From: Basidiobolus ranarum
Taxonomy: Eukaryota; Basidiobolomycota; Basidiobolomycetes; Basidiobolales
NCBI GenBank assembly: GCA_040143965.1
Contig: JASJQH010000117.1
Location: 1-28,274, forward strand
Direction: 5' to 3'
Length of the DNA stretch: 28,274 nt
A program made the position numbers and the translations under genes. Below are positions 10,811-21,813 of the stretch, piece after piece (the first letter of the stretch is position 1; the number at the start of each line of letters is the position of its first letter). Below the pieces are notes generated by a model, which was not told the origin of the DNA, made no database searches, and was given only the letters and a program-made list of their open reading frames with translations.

Positions 10811-11537
10811 TGTCTATCAGTACCGTGGCGACAAGTACTTATTAAGCATCAATAGCTCAATATTTTATATAGTACTATGTGTGGTACCAATTTCTGGTTA
10901 TTCAATCTACTTAGGTCTGTGGTTTCTTGCTTCAATTAAATGGTGATCATAATGGTTCCATCTTGGCAGAAAATGACCCCAGTAAGGCTGAATGGTGAGG
11001 ACTGTTATGCATATTTGGTCAAATAGATTGGTGCGAAAAAAGCGTTAATCTCTATATGCCCGACTGGCTTAGCTATCTTGATGCAAATAAATGAACATTG
11101 AGGCTCAGCTATCTTGATATAGGGACAGTATACATAGATAGCACGGTTACTGGCTGAAGTCCCCTGATAGCTGGGGAGAACATGGAAACAATGGATTAAG
11201 ACTGTGGGAACATTGCTCATCAAGATATAGTGAATACTCGCTTAGAGTCGAGTATCAACACGTGCAAAAAGGGTGAGGTAACAATCTAGAGCCTAAGTTA
11301 ATATAATGGCAGGGTATATTACAATATGGTAACTTGATTTGGAGGGTTTGACCAGAGTTCCGAATCGCGAAGAGATTGATAATCAGTTGCGTATTGTGTA
11401 TTGCATAGTAAGTTAAACAGTGCCTTATCTGCCCACATTCTATGGTTGGACTATTATTAGATGTGCAGACGTAACATCTATTGTACGAATCAGTCTAGTT
11501 TCTATCGTGTGCCTCGATCCATGATTTCCAGACCTGA

Positions 11538-11769
11538 ATACCAGTTGGTATTTCCACAAACTATAAATGTGGAATGAACGGAAATATTCTTCCTTATGGA
11601 GTTAGAGCTCTTGTTTGTTGCAGAGATTGTCGTGATACAGTTTCAGCTCTTGCGATAATGACCCGCCCGGAACATTCAGGGTAAGTTCGAAGTCATTCAA
11701 AACACATCCTAGCATATTATTTGTCAAGCTCTGTGATATATTTTCAGTTGTGCAAAGTGCTTACTTTAA
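11538..11769 (+). pseudogene. Possible decayed FYVE-type zinc-finger fragment with an intron
   Basis: An open stretch after a TGA at 11535-11537 reads KCGMNGNILPYGVRALVCC and then RDCRDTVSALAIM. It stays in frame through RPEHSG to CAKCLL and a TAA. A 67-nt GTAAGT..TTTTCAG intron (11681-11747) is needed for the last step and keeps the frame. The Cys spacing and the string CRDCxDTV recall the FYVE core (RRHHCRxCGxxVC...C..C) that binds phosphatidylinositol 3-phosphate. The second Cys is Asn, the RRHH block is RALV, one residue is extra and no upstream WxxD block is seen, so a working FYVE domain is not expected. A young 42-residue gene starting at ATG 11574 is an alternative. The resemblance is my own reading of a consensus. 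Confidence 0.27.
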
Positions 11770-12263
11770 TGGCTTTATGTATATATCAAAGCCTTCTTTC
11801 CCAAATCGATCGATCCTTATGCCTGAGTAACACCTAGTTTCCGTGAAATCTGTGACTCTCAACTGAGCTCACACATATTATCTCAATACACATCACGTAA
11901 TCAACATTCTAAGTACCTAGCAAACAATTCTAGCGAAACTGGAAAAAAAGTGGAACCAAGACGGTTCTTGACAGACATGTTCGCCAGAAGAGACAAGAAA
12001 GAAATCGAAAGAAAACTCCATTTTTTATTGAGGGTTTTGAGGGAATTTTCAAAAGCAAGCTATCATTGGGGGGAGGTTTGTGGACCGTGGGGATATTGAA
12101 AATGTGCAACCAATTGTATATACAAGGCTGCATGATAAGCATTGAATACTAGCCAGGTACTCACAATGCAATGTATTAAGGATTCAGGAGTTTATGGGAA
12201 AGAGCCGATGTTAAAAAGCCTACCTCAAGTTTAAGGATATTAAAGTTAGAATTGGTAACAAAA

Positions 12264-12440
12264 CCAAATATGTACTGTGATCACTGTGTGATCTATTGGG
12301 TAAATGTGACTCCTAGCTGTCTCAGATGGCTGGATACCAACATATGCAATGGAAGGGGATGTAAAATACAGATATACCACACTTGAGGTACCAGCAACAG
12401 TCAGCCTCCTTGAACATCTCATAGATAATGTCAGATTCAA
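12264..12440 (+). pseudogene. Possible decayed U1-C (matrin-type) zinc-finger fragment
   Basis: One frame reads KPNMYCDHCVIYWVNVTPSC and later NGRGCK. This lines up without gaps with the start of the U1 snRNP protein U1-C (PKYYCDYCDIYLTHDSPS...SGRxHK): the CxxC pair, the Tyr three residues later and the PS pair fall in register. The two zinc His residues are not kept and about four residues are extra before NGRGCK. After a frame change, YTTLEVPATVSLLEHLID loosely resembles the YYTxx..AQxLID helix that follows in U1-C. If correct, this is a dead copy of a host gene, intronless in this part. It cannot be functional as read. The similarity is judged by eye. Confidence 0.27.
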
Positions 12441-13002
12441 GAATCCCTTCTCAACCTCTGTGTTCTAGAAACATGGTTATGCAGCGGCTAGCTCAGCTAC
12501 TTCCATCTGGGGATAGGTATTACATATCTATTTTGCTTAAAGAGCACAGATGCCAAACTCGTGTTGACAAGTCTGAGGAAGCCCACATTAGACTATTAAT
12601 ATCTAGATGGCGGATTATTGAAACCACTTTGTTGATGGGAGAGAATTGACTGGAAAATCCCTAATTGAAACACAGTAATGCACGCCAATCATCAGGAGTT
12701 GTATGAATAAGACATAACTCGGTGTCTAATTTAGAGGCTAATTATGAGATGTAAACCCAGAGACTCCACAGTTTTCGAGTGCTAATCCCAAAACATGTTG
12801 AAGGCTCACTTGTTGGATTGTATAAACAGATATCTAAATAGGTTTTATTTGTGTGGTAATCGGTGGAAGTAACGAAGCTATTAGAGCAAATATGATACGG
12901 AAGTGGTTGAAGGTAGTGTTCATATGAATTACAAAGGAATGAAGATGAAAAAAACACTTTAAATAGTGTTTACGGTAATATCTAAATGAATGTAATAACA
13001 GA

Positions 13003-14232
13003 TCAACTAAACGAATCTTCCTGCACAGGTTTGATGACTCCAACGCGCATGGTGGTAACCAAATTCTTGGCCCCATTGCTATGATCATAAACACCGCCAG
13101 TGAATGCCACAGTACCATCTTTACCAATGGCAGAACTAATCAGAGCTTTCCCGCCAGGGTGATCGTCAATAAAACTGGAAACATCATGAACAACATTATT
13201 GATGATAATCCATTTCCGGTTCTCTTCGTGGCATATCTTCTCAACCTCTTTCACAGTGTAAACAGGTAATTGATCTAAGGGTTCACCCCAACGGAGAGTT
13301 TTCTTGGCTGCCTCGATTTTCTTCTCTTGCATCTGGAGCTGCCCTTTGGTAATCTCATTTTGAGGAAAACGCTTCAGGTTGTAGGATAAGCCAAATAGAG
13401 AGCAAGTGTGTATGAACCATTTGGTTGGATCATATTGGTAGAAACGAATGGCGTTACGATAGTCCTGGGGGAATTGATGATGGAAATTGTGATACCCCTC
13501 ACCAAGAGTCACAAATGCGGTGACAAAATGGTCACGAGGAGTATGCTTGTCGTCAAAGCTATGCTCGCCCAGATAATGAGCAAGACTGTTAACACAGAAA
13601 GTGGCATGGTGAACAAAGACCAGGCGTGCAACAGCAGCGAAGTAAAACCCGCCTCTCCAATCTCCCCAACCGACACCAGCAATGACAACAGGGAAGATAA
13701 ATCCCATAATAAGAGCGATCAATAAGAAATATTTGTGTTGAAATCTTACTATAGGGTCACTGTTGAGATCTGAGGTATCAGCGTATCCTATCTTTCCTGG
13801 TTCGGGGTTCATCATAATCCAACCAATGTGAGAGTAGAAAAGGCCTTTGTGAGCGCTATATGGATCTTTCTCAGTATCGGTGTGTCTGTGATGTGCTCTG
13901 TGACCACGGGCCCACCATTTAATGGAGCCTTGAACAGCACCACCTCCGGCTAGAGCCAAGATGATCTGCAAAGGAACAGTTGCCGAATAGGCCTTGTGGG
14001 CCCAAAGGCGATGATAGCCACCAGTAATACCTAGTCCAGTTACGAAATAGTATATAACGGACCAGATCAACGTAGGTTTTTGTATGGGAGTTGTCCAAAT
14101 ACCATAAAGGGAAATTAGGGGAGTAAAAACTACGAAGATGGTATGTGTCCAGTTGAGTTTTTTAACAAGTGGAAGCTCATCCCAGGACATGGAAGAGTCA
14201 GAGGGCAATTTTGCTTCGATATCAGCGCCCAT
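13003..14232 (-). CDS. OLE1: Stearoyl-CoA (delta-9) desaturase with C-terminal cytochrome b5 domain
   Basis: This is an intronless gene for a 409-residue ER membrane enzyme that inserts the delta-9 double bond into palmitoyl- and stearoyl-CoA. The three diiron histidine boxes are all present: HRLWAH (74-79), HRAHH (111-115) and HNFHH (248-252). The accessory NSLAH is at 215-219. Four hydrophobic segments (about 30-47, 54-71, 166-186 and 192-208) fit the family's topology. A fused cytochrome b5 domain follows from about 320, with haem ligands in HPGG (358-361) and His384 in YDHSNGA. It supplies electrons internally. This fusion is the fungal OLE1 arrangement; animal enzymes lack it. The ATG opening MGADIEAK is followed by the usual charged leader. 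There is no sign of damage. Fungal OLE1 genes are commonly controlled by fatty acids and temperature; a TATA candidate lies upstream but no other control site is recognised. Confidence 0.98.
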   Translation of the reverse strand: MGADIEAKLPSDSSMSWDELPLVKKLNWTHTIFVVFTPLISLYGIWTTPIQKPTLIWSVIYYFVTGLGITGGYHRLWAHKAYSATVPLQIILALAGGGAVQGSIKWWARGHRAHHRHTDTEKDPYSAHKGLFYSHIGWIMMNPEPGKIGYADTSDLNSDPIVRFQHKYFLLIALIMGFIFPVVIAGVGWGDWRGGFYFAAVARLVFVHHATFCVNSLAHYLGEHSFDDKHTPRDHFVTAFVTLGEGYHNFHHQFPQDYRNAIRFYQYDPTKWFIHTCSLFGLSYNLKRFPQNEITKGQLQMQEKKIEAAKKTLRWGEPLDQLPVYTVKEVEKICHEENRKWIIINNVVHDVSSFIDDHPGGKALISSAIGKDGTVAFTGGVYDHSNGAKNLVTTMRVGVIKPVQEDSFS

Positions 14233-16747
14233 TAAAGACAGTATCTAACGTGAAGAAATATGTAGGGGAAAGGACCACAATTCGGTGGATAAGATTTGTA
14301 GATAATGCCAATTATTTATATGAGCTATAGAAATGGTATTCATTTGAAAGAGATGCATCCCCCAACGGTTAGCTACTATTCATCACAAACATCCACAACC
14401 CGTATTTTTCCAGGAGTAGCAATTCTAATACACTCGAGGTGATTGGACTGCGGGGCTTGCTTTTTTTCAGGAGCTTAAATGGTTATTCTATAACGCAGTT
14501 GTAGATATAAATGAACTGTTTCGTTGGCCACTTGAGGCAGTGGCATATTGGCAGGGTGATATTGCTCACTTCACCCTGTGATTGTTTAAAAGACTATGTT
14601 ACTAGCTCCAATTTGGATTGGAATTGTTACACTGTTGACTAAAGCGGCCTGCATTTAACATCATTGGACTTGAGTGAACGACCTATTTGACCAAAATAGC
14701 TATACTGCACCCAGTCAGCATCTCTAGACCTAATTATGAAAAGACGCCTGACTACATGTGGAATGCGCTCTGTTTCGCATGGTCTTGTTGTGATTTAGCT
14801 AGCACATCTGGCAGGACATCCTGGCTAGATTGCCGAGTATTTCACATTTACTCCGTCATGAACGATGACCAGCTGCTTAGTCGCGATATGTTGGCGTGTT
14901 TCATCTCCCATACACTCCATCGAAGGGCAAGAGACTGATTAGCCTTGCTGCATCGTTTGTCCCTCTCAATACATCATTATTTGGGGCTCTTCCCGATGTA
15001 GCTGCTCAAGACTGAGTGATCCCTATTTAGCTACAGATATGTGCTACATGTGAGCTTGGAAGAGGAAAGAGAAATTGGATAATCGCAAAAGGACATGCGG
15101 AATACTCATGCTGCACCGTTTATCCTCATAATAAGTCTCAAGAATGAAGCAATTCACCCCGATACGAGTATATTTCCACCACAAACGGTACGTCACAGGT
15201 TCCAACATGTAGACCTGGCATGTAGCTTTCACAAGGAACATGTGGATCAAGAGGAATGAGGTTCCCTATTAGGTTCTCTATCTAAGATTTAATACATATT
15301 TCCAAAACCGGAATAGAACTGATCCCACAACAAAAGGGTTCTTGGTTGAATTGGGAATCAGCGCATCCAATGGACCGAGAGTCCGAGAATCGCAATAGCA
15401 GCTCAGCTCGTAATCCCCTGTACAGCCCGTAGAATTACGAGTGAGACATTAGGGGCATTTCTTGAGCCAGTGGTTCAAGGCCGTCAGTACCCAAATGGAA
15501 GATTATTTACGATTAGGAGGGCGTGGATAAATAGGATCAACCATGGATACGAAGCCTCCTGCGAATCGGAAGTGATCAAGTCGTGAAAAATTCTGGAGAT
15601 CGATGATGCTATCTATGTTGCAGCAATGGCACCATTTGACTACATAAGGGGTATACTATATATCGTGATCTGCTCGCTAGGGGCTCGTTTTTATCTGAAT
15701 TCCAGGTAGACATCTAACCATCTTGGCCATCCTATTCCGTCAGTAATGCTATTGCCATCATTTTCAACCAAGTCTCACAACCCGAGTCATGCAAGGGCGC
15801 GGAACATCGTTTTAGAAATAAGGAATATACGAAGTTGAATTAGAGCTCAGGAGGCACGATGATAAGTGGACGTGGCAAAGCTACGCAACTCACCCCTACG
15901 TTTGTGTGTGAAGTCTGGGTGTCGTGTCATTAGCACAACGTATACTAAAATAGAGGTAGTGTTGCGAATACCAAATGGCCGCGGAAAAGACACTAACAGG
16001 ATCAATCAAATGTATATCTAGACTTCACGTAAATGCCGGGTGCGATCAAGTAGCATCGCCCGTGTGCTGGACTAGATATCGCGGATTGGTGAATCTGTTC
16101 TCAACGTTGCGTTGATCAATTCATAAATCCGTGGCAGCATCGTTTGTTTCATTAATTAGGCATTCCCATACCTGCCCAGGCATACCGCTATCTCTTAACG
16201 TACAATGTGATGGACCAGCTTGTGGACTCAGTTAGGTGGATCTGAATAGAAGCACGAGTAGGTGCAGTGTGCTTTTCGGATATTGATGGCATTAGTCATC
16301 TAGGGATGTAAAGATATGCTGTATGTTAGCGACCACTTGGAATATAACTTAGTCAATAGAATTGACCTTTCGCAGTATCTATCATTGGTGCTTTTATTTG
16401 CTACCGGAAATAGAATCTCGGTAGTTAAAATAGTTGGAGGTCTAGGGTTTAGGGATTGCTTTGAATCACATCAACAGAGAATCCTTGAAATCAGCTGGCA
16501 TACAGAATATATAAAAGGGCCTCGATAAGACTACGTCTAACTCTGATCTGCTAAACCATTTCCTAGTCTCAGCTTTGCTACACGGCTACCAGCTCGTAGC
16601 GTATACGTCCTGCAATATACCGTAAACTTACTTGGACTCTTGTAGCTTTGTTCGTTCAAAGTTCATCTAGTTTTGTCATACGAAGTAAATAACTTCTTTC
16701 AACTGTTGGTATAAAGATATTACTACCTTGTTTCGAAGACCATATAC
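14233..16747. other. Long intergenic stretch between divergent OLE1 and TMEM41-like genes
   Basis: This 2.5-kb stretch is the largest gene-free interval and must include both promoters. Open frames at 14687-14938 and 16316-16528 (plus) and 15044-15250 (minus) have no recognisable domain. The base composition looks a little more GC-rich at 14700-16300 than in flanking spacers. No tRNA, long repeat or intact mobile element was recognised. It may hold mobile-element relics too decayed to name. Confidence 0.45.
14313..14320 (-). promoter_or_regulatory. TATA-box candidate of OLE1
   Basis: TATAAATA on the minus strand lies about 80 nt upstream of the OLE1 ATG. The position is plausible, but this is a motif match only. 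Confidence 0.4.
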
Positions 16748-17858
16748 ATGATGCTATTATGGATAAAGTCTGCTTTCAAACCGCATCCTATGCTAAGCCT
16801 CCTCGTATCCTTTATATTCGCCTGCTCGATATTATGTTACACAATAGTAACATTCTTGTCAGTTACGGAAGGGTATTTAATTCTTTAAATATCTAATCTA
16901 GCACACAGTCTAACTCAATTTCTTTTGGATGGAACAGTGTGTCACTGAAGTTTCCAAAGAGTATGGAGGATGTCAAAGAATTATCGACAATACTTACTGA
17001 ACTGAAGAACGACCATTTTGCTACTGTGCTGTGGTCCTATATCGTATTATATGTATTGTAAGTAACTTCTCGTTGATGAACAATCGAACATGGATCTAAA
17101 GATTCTGCTCTCAAGCCTGCAGGCATTTGCCATTCCTGGGAGTGCCATGTTGAGTGTGTTGTCAGGAGCGCTTTTTCAACGATGGTTTGCTTTGTTGCTA
17201 GTGTGTTTGGTAAGAAATCTTCAATTGAACCCTTGAACTCTTTCGAAGTCCATTAAATTTGACGTTTCTAAAGTGCTCAGGAGTTGGTGCGAGCATATGC
17301 TACCTACTCTCAAATTATCTAGCAAAACCTATCATTCAAAAGTACTGGGCTGACAGACTAATAGATTTGAGTAACCGAGTTAGTAACACATATTTAATAT
17401 ATTTTGCATGTAGATATGTTGGTTTAACAAGTTACTACTACTTTGGATATAGATATCTGCCCATCGAGAACATCTTCTGAACTATTTGATGTTTCTACGT
17501 ATTACTCCTATTCTACCAAACTGGTTTATCAATATAGCCTCCCCGCATCTGGGTGTACCTATTTACACATTCTTTACAGCAACATGCATTGGTAATATGC
17601 CCCTTTACAATTTCACAACTGTTTAGCAGGACATTTCTAACCATAGCACAATTACCAGGTGTTGTACCCATCTCTTTTTTACACGTCCAGGCAGGAGTTG
17701 CAATTCATCAGCTTTCTTCAGGGCAAGAAATTACTCTGTTCAATATCACCACTATATTAACAATTCTAGTGGCAGGGTTTCTGTCGCTAGCTCCTGTATT
17801 TCTTAAAAGAATGCGTAATAACAGTGCTGAAATTCCTATGGTATTGTTATACAAATAA
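16748..17858 (+). CDS. TMEM41-type VTT-domain membrane protein
   Basis: This is a 260-residue multi-pass ER membrane protein of the TMEM41/VMP1 (VTT, DedA) superfamily. Animal TMEM41B is a phospholipid scramblase needed for autophagosome formation and lipid mobilisation. Six exons were joined: 16748-16872, 16938-17057, 17116-17209, 17274-17378, 17453-17591 and 17659-17858. Introns are 58-74 nt and all phases fit. Family landmarks in order are LKFPKSMEDVKELS, LQAFAIPGSAMLSVLSGALF, LVCLCSGVGASICYLLSNYL, HREHLLNYLMFLRITPILPN, then NWFINIASPHLGVPI and VVPISFLHVQAG. The third acceptor was chosen at CTCAAG rather than CCTGCAG because only that keeps the FLQ-AFAIPGS match. Two adjacent in-frame ATGs start the protein; a stop lies upstream in frame. 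A hydrophobic helix follows at residues 15-35. Distinction from TMEM64-type relatives rests on the conserved blocks. Confidence 0.94.
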
Positions 17859-18766
17859 TATTATGGCTATATGCATTCTTCAATATCCTAAAGTGAACTT
17901 CATCTTTATCAAGTCTCAACCTGAACGTGGACCTCTACTTCCTCGATAGGCAGACCGGAATGTGGGTGAAACTCCTTTCTTCTTATCATGATGACCTTTT
18001 GGTAATGTTTTAATGCGAAAACCCTAAATCACAGCATGATACAATGGCTTTAGTACTACCCTCAATCTATCAAACATTGCGTTGTAAATACCCTCCATTG
18101 ATTTGATAACCTTATTAAATCACCAACTTGAAGAATAGACATTTCTCGATGGTTCTTGCTAAATGTCGTATTCTATGATTGCAAATGGTTTTTTCGATAT
18201 ATTCAATAAATACAAAAGCGTATTTGCATTCATTGAGGTCACAGTCACGCGATATACCTGTATATATAGTATCTCTTAATGAAAGATCCTGAATAACCTG
18301 CCTTTGCTCAAAAAGATGCGTTGAACGACGATGGCTTCCCAAACCCTCTCATAACACAAGACCATGATAGGCTGGAAATCATTGCCTTTTTAAGATAATT
18401 TATCCACATCTTTCATCAACTTTCTGTATTGGACGTAATTTCATGGAGTGCGATACTTTCCCTGGTAAGTAAATGCCTAAATGCAACATGTTCTCTTCAA
18501 TTATAGCTTAGTTGCTAATATCTGTGCGGTGGTGATGTATAAATTACCATGACGTTGTATTTCGTTACCAATATATCTAATGGCTCTTGAAAATCGGAAT
18601 GAAGTTCGTATACTTGACGCACTAATTTAACGACCAACCAACTCCTGTGCCTACAGATATTTTCACTTCTTATCCCTTGTGTACAGTATTAGTTTTTCCC
18701 TTCTTACTTTCTTATCTGCTATTGTGAGAAACCCTCTTTTGGAAAACACTTGTTTTACGATAAGAT
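17859..18766. other. Intergenic stretch between TMEM41-like and LAMTOR1 genes
   Basis: This 0.9-kb stretch separates two same-strand genes. A minus-strand open frame at 18115-18342 has no recognisable family. Otherwise nothing is seen. Confidence 0.5.
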
Positions 18767-19520
18767 ATGGGTTGTTGTTCAAGTAAACAGGAAGATCCTC
18801 GAATTGTATATACCTTCATATTGCATTTCTATGTGGTCATGTATGTTTGTATTGACTTTGATGTTTAGGTAAACGAGAGTTCTCAACTTCTCAGTGGTAC
18901 TCAACCTTCCCCACCGGGGATTATTCACGAGAGAATGAACTATAGAGATTATGAAACCATGAACCAAGAAGGAATTGAGGATTCTCTGAAAAAAATCGTT
19001 CAAAGGACTGCCAAGTTAGTTACCACCATAGAAACTCTTGTTCAACACCATTTCTAAAGTACTTTGATAGAAATCTGATTGACATTTCACGTACTCAGGT
19101 GGAAAAGATGAAGCTCCAGGATACCATGGAGAGATCCAAGAGTTACAAGTAGGCTGCTCTATATAGAAGTTGTAAATAGTAAAATCATTTTAACCTTTTA
19201 CTCAGGACACTCATAGAGAGTTGTAAAACTCTTCCTCCCAAAGTAATGGACATTATTGATTTCCCAGTAGCTGAAACTCCGAAATCCCCCAGGGAAATGT
19301 TAAGTCAAAGCGGTGTAGTTAAGGGTGACATTGTTCTGGTATGTAGCTGATTAAGCGTATGTGTGTGTACAAACACTTAATTATTTGTGTTACTTGACTA
19401 TTAAAACAGGCTGCCACAACGCTAAACAAAATAGAGCTAGCATTTGACCAGATTCAAATCCAATATATTGGTGAATTTGTGGTTCCTCTAACTTTCACCA
19501 CTCCAACTGGCTACGATTAA
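18767..19520 (+). CDS. LAMTOR1/p18-like Ragulator (EGO complex) membrane anchor
   Basis: This is a 168-residue protein that anchors the Ragulator/EGO scaffold, and so the Rag GTPases and TORC1, on the lysosome or vacuole. Five exons: 18767-18805, 18869-19014, 19071-19148, 19206-19338 and 19410-19520, with 56-71 nt introns. The N-terminus MGCCSSK is the diagnostic lipidation signal: Gly2 for myristoylation and Cys3/Cys4 for palmitoylation. Then come a dileucine stretch (SSQLLSG), the RMNYRDYE segment, the helix ENLIDIS-type block (KNLIDISRTQVEK), and ALNKIELAFDQI-like and EFVVPL near the end. These follow the order of human LAMTOR1 (NIIDVS..., SQIRVDAKEELVVQF). Similarity is modest in the middle but the ends and helix pattern match well. 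In budding yeast the equivalent Meh1/Ego1 is far more diverged, so this fungus keeps a more animal-like form. Confidence 0.88.
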
Positions 19521-20890
19521 AGGTGTTGAATATGTATTAGACAATCTTAGTTACGCTAATCAATATTAACTTTTGCTGCGCAAATTCTTTCCCGCTAAAT
19601 ATTCTTTTTAATAATACATATCATATTCTTTAGTAGAATCTTAGGAACAGCATCGCTTATATATATACTATAAGCACCCCTCATCAAAGAAGCACTGCCA
19701 AAAATCTCAATACAAATATAATTTCGTAGATACATTAATCTCATCAGTATACTTGCCACTAGCTCCAAAATCAACCTTAGATATGTCCTTGAGAACATTG
19801 AATTAGAATCTGCAACTTGAAGCGTATATGACCTTCAATATATGCTAATGATCACCATTTCTTACTTTTTATCATCCTATATTCGCTTTAGAACATTATG
19901 ACAATCAAAACTAAAACAATTCAAAGCACTTTTATATCAGAGCTGAACTTCCCTTTGAGTTAAGTATATTAATACAAAACAATAGAAAATCTAGCTTATC
20001 AAATGGCAAATTTGCACGACTATGTGTATTCTATACAAAATTGGCTCCTTCAACGAAGATGAGTAGTCAGATTCTACCGTTAGGTTCATTATTATGAGTT
20101 TAAAGGATTTATGATCATCTAAATGCATCCTTTAGCGAAAAACTTATAATGGTGGGAAGATTACATTTCTTTCAGTAGAAATCTGATATATTCAAGATTT
20201 AAATGAGATACCAACGACCAACTTACCTAACCAGACATATAATATATATATATATATATATCTGCAACTTGAAAGTAAAGGGAAGAAATAATTCTTTTAT
20301 TCAAAGAACATGCTTGCAATCATTCAAAGAAATCAACTCAAATCCATTACTATAATTAAAGATGAATCCTTTGACACTAAATGCCGTTTATCACTAAAAT
20401 ATTATGTATGTGATGAAACGGATTCAATATAATTGCAATCTCAAACCCTGACTTCTCGTTATCTCAACAAGAGTTCGATATATTCGGCCTTCAAATCAAG
20501 TACTTGGACTGCTCGAAAAATTCTTAGATTTTCTAGGAATTACGAATCCTTACATCCTCCAGTAGATATCAATGTGATGATATTATTATGTTGGTGAAAT
20601 TATGTGTGTTGAGCTAGCTCACTCATTATAAAACTTCTCAATTTACATATAAAAAAAACCACACAATAAGAGTACTGATTGGAATGTCTGATGCTCTAAA
20701 ATATACGACTTTTTATCATTTTAGCAAAGGTGGAACAAGACGGTTTTCTTCTGTATAAATAAATCACATATATTATACATATTAATGAATGGCTAAAATC
20801 GAAAAGATCGGTTATAAGGTGTCCGTCTGTTATAGTGACAAGAAATAATAATAAAAAATAGGCTCATATGTGTAGAAGATATAAGCACAA
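19521..20890. other. AT-rich convergent spacer between LAMTOR1 and TRM112
   Basis: This 1.4-kb stretch lies between converging genes and is visibly richer in A and T than the rest. It contains a dinucleotide repeat (listed separately) and no credible gene. It is longer than two 3' ends need, but nothing in it explains that. Confidence 0.5.
20242..20261. repeat. (AT)10 microsatellite
   Basis: Ten uninterrupted AT units lie in the AT-rich spacer, preceded by an imperfect ATAT. It is likely to be length-variable between strains. Confidence 0.9.
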
Positions 20891-21398
20891 TTAGATCTCA
20901 TGTTCAGCTAAAAGCATGTTGGGAATGCCATTCTTGATACGATAGATGTGACCGCAACCGTTGCATACCATACGGCCTTCTTGAATGCGAGTCTAAGCAT
21001 AAAGTAAATCAGTTAACTCGAACTTACTTTTCCGATATAGATTACATATAAAAATAGATCTTTACCTCCATGAGGACAGTGTGTAGTTTTTGAAGGAAAG
21101 CTTCATCTTCGGCAGCATTCTCGGGAAGAGTCTCTGGAAGGTCGTTTACACCAAGCTAAAGTTTGTCTTTTAGAAGATGTGCCAATGATTAATGTGTAAA
21201 CATCATCTAGTTACTTACCTGAACGGCAGTTTTTACCAAAGCATTCCAGTCCAACTTAGGGAGAAAGTTGGCCAAAAATTCAGGGTTGATGTCAACCTCT
21301 TCCACCTCCATCTCGACATCTTCAAAACGTAAAGGGTAGTTGTCGTTGGTACAACCCTTGGCGTGACATTGGAGCATATTGTGGGTGATGAGACGCAT
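20891..21398 (-). CDS. TRM112: Multifunctional methyltransferase subunit TRM112
   Basis: This is a 123-residue zinc-binding partner that activates and stabilises several methyltransferases. Known partners are Trm9 and Trm11 (tRNA), Mtq2 (release factor eRF1) and Bud23 (18S rRNA). Three exons: 21219-21398, 21066-21155 and 20891-20992, with 63- and 73-nt introns and in-frame joins. The protein begins MRLITHNMLQC, the family's conserved start. All four zinc Cys positions found in yeast are present: Cys11 and Cys16, and the CNGC pair late in the chain. The insert helices contain FLANFLPKLDW and FLQKLHTVLME. The end, IKNGIPNMLLAEHEI, is the strongest family signature. Length agrees with human (125) and yeast (135) proteins. 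Nothing is missing. Confidence 0.97.
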
Positions 21399-21813
21399 GT
21401 TTTTTTACTGTAATTGAGTAACCTTCAAAGCACACAGAAGAGAATCTATCAAGAAGATAAAGATTTTGCCTATTTTCATGGGAATTATGTATTTTGGTTT
21501 CAATCGCAAAAAAAAAAGAAAAAAAAACAAGTTGACATGGTTTTTTGGAAATTTTTATACAACTCAAGAATATGATTTCATTCATGAGATTTATTCACAA
21601 TTAAAAGAATTGTGATTTTAAGCACATTGTGTGTTGCTTCGAACAATTGTAAAACACTACACTTTGCGTTTGGGATAGTAATCATTTAATACCCATTCTT
21701 GTCATGATATTAATAGTCACACCGTGCAAGAGGAATAACATAAATTCTAGGGGTGTTATTAAAAACTGATAGCTATTTTATTTACGATCTGAATTGATGA
21801 TTATATTAAAGGT
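21399..21813. other. Spacer upstream of TRM112
   Basis: This 0.4-kb stretch separates the TRM112 start from the stop codon of the next minus-strand gene. It includes an A-rich run near 21505-21530 (C/T-rich to T-rich on the TRM112 sense strand), which may be part of its promoter. No other feature is seen. Confidence 0.5.

Larger units (their letters stand above)
10743..13002. other. Intergenic stretch between peroxiredoxin and OLE1
   Basis: This 2.3-kb stretch lies between two minus-strand genes. I see no intact gene. Two short islands look like decayed zinc-finger genes (11538-11769, FYVE-like; 12264-12440, U1-C-like) and are listed separately. The remainder has only short, featureless open frames. 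Confidence 0.5.

Noticed and set aside
16441-16458. CTAGGGTTTAGGG, which looks like a plant- or fungal-type interstitial telomere repeat.
   Set aside because: Less than two full units are present with no further degenerate repeats around it, so chance is likely.
18115-18342. A 75-residue minus-strand open frame as a small gene between TMEM41-like and LAMTOR1.
   Set aside because: No recognisable motif, and it overlaps likely 3' and 5' flanks of neighbours.
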